Assembly: GCF_036188265.1 (NCBI RefSeq)
Contig: NZ_CP108093.1
Span: 6,849,001-6,913,000, forward strand
DNA length: 64,000 nt
Source of the DNA: Streptomyces sp. NBC_00247
GTDB taxonomy: Bacteria; Actinomycetota; Actinomycetes; Streptomycetales; Streptomycetaceae
Direction of reading: 5' to 3'
The notes under the pieces are model-generated. The model was not told the DNA's origin. It did no database searches and saw only the letters and a program-made list of their open reading frames with translations. A program made the position numbers and the translations under genes. This document shows, piece by piece, positions 58,291 to 64,000 of the stretch (positions are counted from its first letter, which is position 1; the number at the start of each line of letters is the position of its first letter).

Positions 58291-58860
58291 TCACCCTCGG
58301 GCGGAGTCCTGCCCGGCTTCCGCGGCCGACACCTGACGCAGGGTGCGCCCGGTCCGGGCGGAACGCGCGTGGTACGGGTCGGGGGTGCCCGGCCGGTCCC
58401 GTACCGCCTGCTCGTCCTTGGCCTTGATCAGCAGCCACGCCTCCTGGCCGCGCGCGTCCTCCTGGCCCGTCCGGAACCTGATCAGCGCGAACTCGCCCCG
58501 GAGCTTCTCGCCGACGAGCCGGAAGGTGGCGTGGCCGCGCTCCAGGGACTCCGCGAAGGGCACCCGGACCCCGTGCTCGTCGTGGCCGAGCGGTACGTAG
58601 GTGCCCTGGTCCCAGACGATGACGGTGCCGCTGCCGTACTCACCCGGCGGAATCACCCCTTCGAACTCGCGGTACTCCAGTGCGTGGTCCTCCGTGGGGA
58701 CCGCCAGCCGCCGGTCGCTGGGGTTGTCCGAGGGGCCCTGCGGCACCGCCCAGGACCGCAGAACGCCGTCGACCTCCAGCCGGAAGTCGAAGTGCATGCG
58801 CCGTGCCGCGTGTATCTGCACGACGAAGCGCGGCAGTGGGGTCGCGGATTCGTCCTGCAT
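58291..58860 (-). CDS. Stand-alone LigD-type 3'-phosphoesterase domain protein
   Basis: 189 aa from an ATG at 58860 with GGGAG six bases upstream. Matches the phosphoesterase (PE) domain of bacterial NHEJ ligase D: F-V-V-Q-I-H-A-A-R-R-M-H-F-D-F-R-L-E, then W-A-V-P-Q-G-P-S, the H-A-L-E-Y-R-E-F-E-G-V-I-P segment, and G-S-G-T-V-I-V-W-D. In LigD this domain trims 3' phosphates and ribonucleotides from broken ends. Here there are no ligase or polymerase domains and no Ku gene nearby, so it may act in trans with repair proteins elsewhere. Converges on the transporter gene; divergent from the aldo/keto reductase. Confidence 0.88.
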   Translation of the reverse strand: MQDESATPLPRFVVQIHAARRMHFDFRLEVDGVLRSWAVPQGPSDNPSDRRLAVPTEDHALEYREFEGVIPPGEYGSGTVIVWDQGTYVPLGHDEHGVRVPFAESLERGHATFRLVGEKLRGEFALIRFRTGQEDARGQEAWLLIKAKDEQAVRDRPGTPDPYHARSARTGRTLRQVSAAEAGQDSARG

Positions 58861-59015
58861 GGCGGGCTCCCTCCGTCGTCGCCCCGTCCTGAAGATCGAG
58901 CCGGGCGGTCCGTTCCGCTTCACCTTCCACTGTGCCGCCCCGCCCGGACGGCCGCATGGCGGGCACGCCCCCCGCCCCGGAACGGGCCTGCGGGCGGCGC
59001 AATAACATGATCTCC

Positions 59016-59999
59016 ATGGAACAGCGCACTCTCGGCAGGACCGGCCGTGACGTATCGGTCGTCGGACAGGGAACATGGCAGCTCGGAGGGGACTGGGGCG
59101 AGGTACGCGAGCAGGACGCGTTCGAGGTACTCGACGCGGCGGTCGGATCGGGTGTCACCTTCTTCGACACCGCCGACGTCTACGGCGACGGCCGCAGCGA
59201 ACAGCTCATCGGCCGCTACCTGAAGGACCGGCCGGACGCCGGTGTCCTCGTCGCCACCAAGATGGGCCGCCGCGAGGCCCAGGTCCCGGAGAACTACGTC
59301 CTGGACCACTTCCGTGCGTGGAACGACCGCTCGCGGGCGAACCTCGGCGTCGACACGCTGGACCTGGTCCAGCTCCACTGCCCGCCCACCAGCGTCTACT
59401 CGACCGACGCCGTCTTCGACGCGCTCGACACCCTCGTCGCCGAGCAGCGCGTCGCCGCCTACGGGGTCAGCGTCGAGACCTGCGAGGAGGCGCTCACCGC
59501 GATCGCCCGCCCCGGCGTCGCGAGCGTCCAGATCATCCTCAACCCGTTCCGGCTGAAGCCGCTGGAGAAGGTCCTCCCGGCCGCCCTCGCCGCCGGAGTG
59601 GGCATCATCGCCCGGGTCCCGCTCGCATCCGGCCTGCTCTCCGGCCGCTACACGGCCGAGACCGTCTTCGCCCCGGAGGACCACCGGACCTACAACCGCC
59701 ACGGCGAGGCGTTCGACCAGGGCGAGACCTTCTCCGGAATCGACTACGCGACCGGCATCGAGGCCGCCGCCGAGTTCTCCGGATTCGCACCCGAGGGGGC
59801 CACGCCCGCCCAGACCGCGCTGCGCTGGATCATCCAGCAGCCCGGCGTCACCAGCGTCATCCCCGGAGCGCGGTCCGTGGACCAGGCCCGTGCCAACGCC
59901 GACGCGGCCGCGCTCTCCCCGCTGCCGCAGCCGACCCTGGACGCGGTGCGCGACCTGTACGACCGCCGCATCCGTGCGGGTGTGCACGGCCGCTGGTAA
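59016..59999 (+). CDS. Aldo/keto reductase
   Basis: 327 aa from the ATG at 59016 (M-E-Q-R-T-L-G-R-T-G); an in-frame ATG nine bases upstream (59007) is possible, and neither has a strong ribosome binding site. TIM-barrel AKR with tetrad Asp and Tyr in F-F-D-T-A-D-V-Y-G, Lys in A-T-K-M-G-R-R and His in V-Q-L-H-C-P. The C-terminal NADPH-binding segment is V-T-S-V-I-P-G-A-R-S. Reduces an aldehyde or ketone; substrate unknown. It converges on the kinase gene. Confidence 0.9.
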   Translation: MEQRTLGRTGRDVSVVGQGTWQLGGDWGEVREQDAFEVLDAAVGSGVTFFDTADVYGDGRSEQLIGRYLKDRPDAGVLVATKMGRREAQVPENYVLDHFRAWNDRSRANLGVDTLDLVQLHCPPTSVYSTDAVFDALDTLVAEQRVAAYGVSVETCEEALTAIARPGVASVQIILNPFRLKPLEKVLPAALAAGVGIIARVPLASGLLSGRYTAETVFAPEDHRTYNRHGEAFDQGETFSGIDYATGIEAAAEFSGFAPEGATPAQTALRWIIQQPGVTSVIPGARSVDQARANADAAALSPLPQPTLDAVRDLYDRRIRAGVHGRW

Positions 60000-60033
60000 C
60001 CACGCGCTCCGGCGACGGGGCCGGGACGACCAC

Positions 60034-61323
60034 TCAGTCGTCGTCCCCGCCGTCGTCCCCGTCCTCGCCGCCCGAGTCCTGCTGCCCGGTGCCCTGGGCG
60101 TCGGACGTGGCGGGGGCGGGGGAGCCCTCCCCCTGCGGCGTGACGACACCCTGCGACGCACCGGTGCCCGGGGTCACCGCCGAACCGGAGTCGGGGGCGA
60201 AGATCACCGTCCCCAGGTAGACGGCCACCACGAACGCGATGGAGCCCGCCACCGCGCTCGCCACCCGTGGGCGCCGCCGGATGGCCTCGCTCGCGGCGAG
60301 CCGGCGACCGCCGGATCTCGCGGCACCCCGGCCCGCCGCGCGGCTGCCGGAGCGGCTGCCCGCCCGCGGCGCCGCGCGGTTCACCGGCGGCGCGGCCCGG
60401 CGCCGCCCCCCGGACTGCCCGGTCCGGTGCCCCGGGCCGGGCGCGTCCCCAGAGACCGCCGTGGGCGCGGTGGAGCGCGAGCCGGACCCGGCCGCTGCCG
60501 CCGGACCGCCGTTCCCGCGCCAGGCCGCGGTACGGAACCAGTCGGCCGCTTCCTGCGCGGTCGGGCGCTCCTCGGGCTTCTTGGCGAGCAGCCCCAGCAG
60601 ATACGTGTCGAAGGCCGGCGAGATGTCGACCCCCTGGTCCCGCAGGGGCACCGGAGGCGTGTCGACATGCTGATAAAGCGTGGCGGCGGCGGTGTCCGAG
60701 CGGAACGGCGGGCGGCCCAGCAGCAGGTGGTAGATGACGCAGCCCAGCGAGTACATGTCGGAGTCCGCGCCCGCCGTCCGGCCGAGCGCGCGCTCCGGTG
60801 CCAGATACAGGCTCGTCCCCACGATCTGGCCGGCCGTCGTCAGCGCCGTCGAGGGATCGTCGACGAACTGGGCTATCCCGAAGTCGCCGATCTTCACGGA
60901 GCCTTCGGCGTCCAGCATGAGGTTGCCCGGCTTGATGTCCCGGTGCACCACACCCTGGCGGTGCGCGGCGGCGAGCCCGGCCGCGGCGTCGCCCGCGATC
61001 CGCGCCACCTGCTCGGGGTGGACACTCTCCTGCGCGGTCAGCAGATCGCCGAGGCTGCGCCCCTCGACCAGCTCCATGACGAGATAGAGGCGGTCCTCCC
61101 ACGTGCCGAAGTCGAAGACCGCGACCAGGTGCGGGTGGCTCAGCCGGGCGGCCGTCTGCGCCTCCAGCCGGAACCGTGCGGTGGAAGAGGAGTCGGCCCG
61201 GTCCCCCAGCAGCAGCTTGACGGCGACGGCACGGCCGAGGACCTCGTCCGTCGCCCGCCACACCTCGCCCATGCCACCACGCCCGATGGGGGACACCAAC
61301 CGGTACCGATCAGCTACCAGCAC
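60034..61323 (-). CDS. Membrane-anchored Ser/Thr protein kinase (PknB-like)
   Basis: 429 aa from a GTG at 61323. Hanks-type kinase domain (1-265): G-R-G-G-M-G loop 14-19, Lys36 in V-A-V-K, catalytic Asp129 in H-R-D-I-K-P-G-N, D-F-G 147-149, and A-P-E. A Gly/Ala/Arg-rich juxtamembrane linker (about 275-355), one membrane helix (about 362-382, S-A-V-A-G-S-I-A-F-V-V-A-V-Y-L-G) and a short acidic extracellular tail ending D-D-G-G-D-D-D follow. There are no PASTA repeats, so it differs from the cell-wall kinase PknB. Signal and targets unknown. Confidence 0.93.
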   Translation of the reverse strand: MLVADRYRLVSPIGRGGMGEVWRATDEVLGRAVAVKLLLGDRADSSSTARFRLEAQTAARLSHPHLVAVFDFGTWEDRLYLVMELVEGRSLGDLLTAQESVHPEQVARIAGDAAAGLAAAHRQGVVHRDIKPGNLMLDAEGSVKIGDFGIAQFVDDPSTALTTAGQIVGTSLYLAPERALGRTAGADSDMYSLGCVIYHLLLGRPPFRSDTAAATLYQHVDTPPVPLRDQGVDISPAFDTYLLGLLAKKPEERPTAQEAADWFRTAAWRGNGGPAAAAGSGSRSTAPTAVSGDAPGPGHRTGQSGGRRRAAPPVNRAAPRAGSRSGSRAAGRGAARSGGRRLAASEAIRRRPRVASAVAGSIAFVVAVYLGTVIFAPDSGSAVTPGTGASQGVVTPQGEGSPAPATSDAQGTGQQDSGGEDGDDGGDDD

Positions 61324-61600
61324 CTGTACACCTATCTCGAATTGTGGCCCGTTGCGTCAGCCGGGGCGACGCACGGGTCGTGCTCACGAGGAGCGGGACG
61401 GGGCGGGGCTCGCGGCGATGATCAGGATATCTGTCCGGTGGACCCGATGTTACGGCCGGTCAGTTCCGTTCCTCCTCCGCTCTTCCCGGCCTCGACCGGA
61501 ACCGGGGAGAGCGACCCCTGACGGCGCGTTCAGGGGCAAGTGCCCGGCGCGCGGCGCGGTTCGGCGGCAGGGATCTTCCGGAGACCCGGCGGTCCGGCGC

Positions 61601-62083
61601 TCAGCCCCGTACGGGGGCCGTCCGCCCCAGCGCCTCCACCAGCGGCAGGACCCGGTGCGGCACCCGCTCGCGCAGTGCCACCTCGGTGCGGGTCCGCACC
61701 ACGCCGGGCAGCTGGATGAGCCGCTGGATCACGTCCTCCAGATGACCGTTGTCCCGCGCCACGACCCGGGTCAGCAGATCCCCGCCGCCGGTGGTCGAGA
61801 ACGCCTCGATGATCTCCGGAACCTCCGCAAGCGCGTCCCCGACCTCGTCCAGACGCCCCTGCGTGACCTCCAGGTGGACGAAGGCGAGCACCGGATGCCC
61901 CAGGGCGGCGGGGGAGAGGACCGGGCCGGTGCCCGTGATCACGCCGTCCCGCTCCAGCCGGTCCATCCGGGCCTGGAGCGTCCCCCGGGCCACCCCCAGG
62001 ATGCGGGCGTGCTCCCGGGCGCTGGTACGAGGCTGCTCGATGAGGAGCCGCAGGATACGGGTGTCGAGAGCGTCCACCGCCAT
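61601..62083 (-). CDS. Lrp/AsnC-family transcriptional regulator
   Basis: 160 aa. N-terminal HTH (ALDTRILRLLIEQPRTSAREHARILGVARGTLQARMDRLE) and C-terminal RAM/Lrp ligand-binding domain (VLAFVHLEVTQGRLDEVGDAL, G-G-G-D-L-L-T-R-V). Typically binds an amino acid and controls amino-acid metabolism. Single gene; the 277-bp gap to the kinase start shows no feature beyond its promoter. Confidence 0.92.
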   Translation of the reverse strand: MAVDALDTRILRLLIEQPRTSAREHARILGVARGTLQARMDRLERDGVITGTGPVLSPAALGHPVLAFVHLEVTQGRLDEVGDALAEVPEIIEAFSTTGGGDLLTRVVARDNGHLEDVIQRLIQLPGVVRTRTEVALRERVPHRVLPLVEALGRTAPVRG

Positions 62084-62273
62084 GGTGCGCCTGCCTCTTC
62101 TGGGGGTACGTGGGGCGGTCCGAGCCTATCCCGGCTCCCCGGGGGCCCGACGACCCGGAAAAGCCGCTCAGCGGTGGACGTACCCATGGACCGGACGAGG
62201 GCGGCGGCGTCGACGACAGAGCGGTGGCGGACGCCGGAGACCGCCCCGCGGCCGGGCCGGCTCGGGGCGGGCG

Positions 62274-62684
62274 TCAGCCGGCCGCCGGAGTCGCGGTGTA
62301 CTCCTCGTCGGTGACGGGAGTCAGCCAGTGCACGACGGCGTGCTCGGCGTCGCCCTCGTTGATGGCGACATGGACCATCAGGCGGTTGGGGGCGGCGCCG
62401 TGCCAGTGCTCCTCGCCCGCCTCGAACAGTACGCGGTCGCCCGGACGGATGATCTCGACGGGTCCGCCGCGGCGCTGGCACAGGCCGACGCCCTCGGTGA
62501 CGAAGACGGTCTGGCCCAGCGGGTGGCTGTGCCAGTGGGTGCGGGCGCCGGGCATGAAGTGCACCAGGTTCGCGGTGACCCGGGACGGCGCGGGCGCCGC
62601 CGCGACGGCGTCGATCCAGACGTCGCCGGTGAACCACTCGGCGGGACCCTTGGCGGTGGTGATCGAACTCCGGGTGATCTGCAT
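62274..62684 (-). CDS. Cupin-domain protein
   Basis: 136 aa small beta-barrel cupin. Metal motif 1 is H-W-H-S-H-P-L-G-Q-T-V-F-V-T-E-G; motif 2 is around R-P-G-D-R-V-L-F-E-A-G-E-E-H-W-H-G. Such one-domain cupins are often quercetinase- or carboxymuconolactone-decarboxylase-associated proteins. Good ribosome binding site (GGAAGGAA). It follows the alcohol dehydrogenase by 54 bases on the same strand, so the two probably form an operon. Confidence 0.9.
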   Translation of the reverse strand: MQITRSSITTAKGPAEWFTGDVWIDAVAAAPAPSRVTANLVHFMPGARTHWHSHPLGQTVFVTEGVGLCQRRGGPVEIIRPGDRVLFEAGEEHWHGAAPNRLMVHVAINEGDAEHAVVHWLTPVTDEEYTATPAAG

Positions 62685-62738
62685 GGTCGTTCCTTCCGTG
62701 GCTGCTCGTGCGAGCGGGTTCTGTCGGGGCGGGGGCCG

Positions 62739-63755
62739 TCAGGGCTTGAGGAGTGCCTTGATCGCGCGGCGTTCGTCCATCGCCCGGTAGCCCTCGGCGA
62801 CCTGGTCGAGGGGGAGGGTGAGGTCGAAGACCTTCCCGGGGTCGATACGGCCGGTGAGGACCCGGTCGATGAGGTCGGGGAGGTAGCGGCGTACGGGGGC
62901 GGGGCCGCCGCGCAGTCCGACGTGCGAGAAGAAGAGTTCCTGCCCGTCGACGGCGACGTCGTGGGGGACACCGACGAAGCCGACGTTGCCGCCGGGGCGG
63001 GCCGAGTGCAGGGCCTGGCGCATGGCCTGGGAGGTGCCGACGCACTCGAGGACGCTGTCGGCGCCGATGCCGCCGGTGAGATCCTTGATCCGCGCGACGC
63101 CCTCGGCGCCGCGCTCGGTGACGAGGTCGGTGGCGCCGAACTCCAGGGCGAGCTTCTGCCGGCTCTCGTGGCGGCTCATGGCGATGATGCGCCCGGCGCC
63201 CATCTCCTTGGCCGCGATCACCGCGGAGAGGCCGACAGCGCCGTCGCCGACGACGACGGCGGTCGAGCCGGGGGCGACCGCGGCAGCCTCCGCGGCCCAC
63301 CAGCCGGTGCCCATGACGTCGGACACGGCCAGCAGACCGGGCCAGTACTTCTCGTCCGGGACCTCCTCGGTGGCCACCAGGGTCCCCTGGGCGTTGGGGA
63401 TGCGGACGTAGTCGGCCTGGCAGGTGCTCATGAACTCGCGGTGCAGGCAATTCGACTGGAACCCGTTGCGGCAGTGGGCACAGGTGTTGTCCGAGGTCGC
63501 GAAGGACCCCACCACGAACTGCCCCGGCTTCACCGAGGTGACCCGGTTGCCGACCTCCTCCACGAACCCGATGTACTCGTGCCCCATCGGGTGCGGGTCT
63601 TCGACCGGCTCCAGCCCTCGCCACGCCCACAGATCGGAACCGCACACGCAGGTGGCCGCCGTGCGGATGATCGCGTCGGTGGGGTGGAGGATCTTCGGGT
63701 CGGCCAAGGTCTCGAAACGGACGTCACCGGGAGCGTGAATCACTGCGCCGCGCAT
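62739..63755 (-). CDS. Zinc-dependent alcohol dehydrogenase
   Basis: 338 aa from an ATG at 63755 behind AAGGA. MDR-family zinc enzyme: catalytic zinc ligands in C-V-C-G-S-D-L-W and G-H-E-Y-I-G, structural zinc cysteines around C-A-H-C-R-N-G-F-Q-S-N-C, and Rossmann motif V-V-G-D-G-A-V-G. Similar to bacterial NAD(P)-dependent alcohol/aldehyde dehydrogenases often found beside a cupin. Likely controlled through the inverted repeat at 63935-63957. Confidence 0.92.
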   Translation of the reverse strand: MRGAVIHAPGDVRFETLADPKILHPTDAIIRTAATCVCGSDLWAWRGLEPVEDPHPMGHEYIGFVEEVGNRVTSVKPGQFVVGSFATSDNTCAHCRNGFQSNCLHREFMSTCQADYVRIPNAQGTLVATEEVPDEKYWPGLLAVSDVMGTGWWAAEAAAVAPGSTAVVVGDGAVGLSAVIAAKEMGAGRIIAMSRHESRQKLALEFGATDLVTERGAEGVARIKDLTGGIGADSVLECVGTSQAMRQALHSARPGGNVGFVGVPHDVAVDGQELFFSHVGLRGGPAPVRRYLPDLIDRVLTGRIDPGKVFDLTLPLDQVAEGYRAMDERRAIKALLKP

Positions 63756-63934
63756 GGGGTTCCTTACGTGCCGGGGACGGGCATGTGGTGCCCGTACCGA
63801 ATTGCCGGGGCGCGCTCTCGGCGGCGCGCCCGTCGTCGCACCCCCCGAGCCGTGCCGCGCCGACGCGCGGGCGGCGGGAGGTGCCACGTCTTCCAGGTAA
63901 CCCGCATCCCGCGCGGCGAGCGAGTCACCAGTGG

Positions 63935-63957
63935 GAGGTGTACCGCCAGTACACCTC
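63935..63957. promoter_or_regulatory. Inverted repeat upstream of the alcohol dehydrogenase, candidate operator
   Basis: Perfect 9-bp arms GAGGTGTAC (63935-63943) and GTACACCTC (63949-63957) separated by five bases, 180 bp upstream of the ADH start and 43 bp from the window end. Spacing suits a dimeric repressor; a divergent regulator gene beyond the edge is plausible. No gene is seen in 63756-64000. Confidence 0.6.
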
Positions 63958-64000
63958 TGGGCCCGCGACAGGTCCCTTGTGGAGAGCGCGGTCCGGCCGC

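Overview
This window comes from a Streptomyces-type actinomycete chromosome. Base composition is very GC-rich, with strong G/C bias at third codon positions. There are GTG starts with GGAGG-type ribosome binding sites, rare TTA codons, a LAL-type LuxR activator, a perfect CebR-type operator and a mycothiol-dependent enzyme family. I see no rRNA, tRNA, CRISPR array or insertion sequence.

Layout. 1-8 kb: the start of a secreted protein (cut by the left edge), a secreted GH5 beta-mannanase behind two CebR boxes, a LysR regulator divergent from a GlcD-like FAD oxidase, and a HEAT-repeat gene overlapping a MerR-HEAT regulator. 7.5-15 kb: a large TPR-CHAT caspase-like protein coupled to a small unknown protein, a maleylpyruvate-isomerase-family protein and an SDR. 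15-46 kb: a modular type I polyketide cluster. 46-52.7 kb: an oligopeptide-type ABC importer and an acyl-CoA-dehydrogenase-like flavoenzyme, in one coupled operon with the cluster's type II thioesterase. 53.8-64 kb: housekeeping and accessory genes (small secreted protein, frameshifted conserved gene, Dps, 56-aa membrane protein, SLC13 transporter, LigD-type phosphoesterase, aldo/keto reductase, Ser/Thr kinase, Lrp regulator, cupin, zinc alcohol dehydrogenase).

The polyketide system is the main interest. Three collinear PKS genes encode a KSQ-AT-ACP loading module and four extension modules: KS-AT-KR-ACP; KS-AT-DH-KR-ACP; KS-AT-ACP; KS-AT-ACP-TE. Motifs predict malonyl units for loading, module 1 and module 4, methylmalonyl for module 2, and a bulky alkylmalonyl for module 3 (V-A-G-H instead of YASH). 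Divergently transcribed are a KAS III, a fatty acyl-AMP/CoA ligase and a crotonyl-CoA carboxylase/reductase (CCR). This gene trio resembles the RevR/RevS/RevT extender-unit cassette of reveromycin. The CCR has Ala164 and Gly362, the small residues I associate with the hexylmalonyl-forming CinF. I therefore infer that the cassette makes a longer alkylmalonyl-CoA for module 3. The chain would be a short branched pentaketide: acetate starter, one hydroxyl, one methyl-branched alkene, an alkyl branch and a terminal 3,5-diketo thioester. That is suited to release as a 4-hydroxy-2-pyrone or a small lactone, followed by oxidation by the adjacent luciferase-like monooxygenase. I do not recognise a known metabolite with this architecture.

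Start codons were chosen from ribosome binding sites and homology where the longest frame looked wrong. Structural and specificity predictions come from motifs only.
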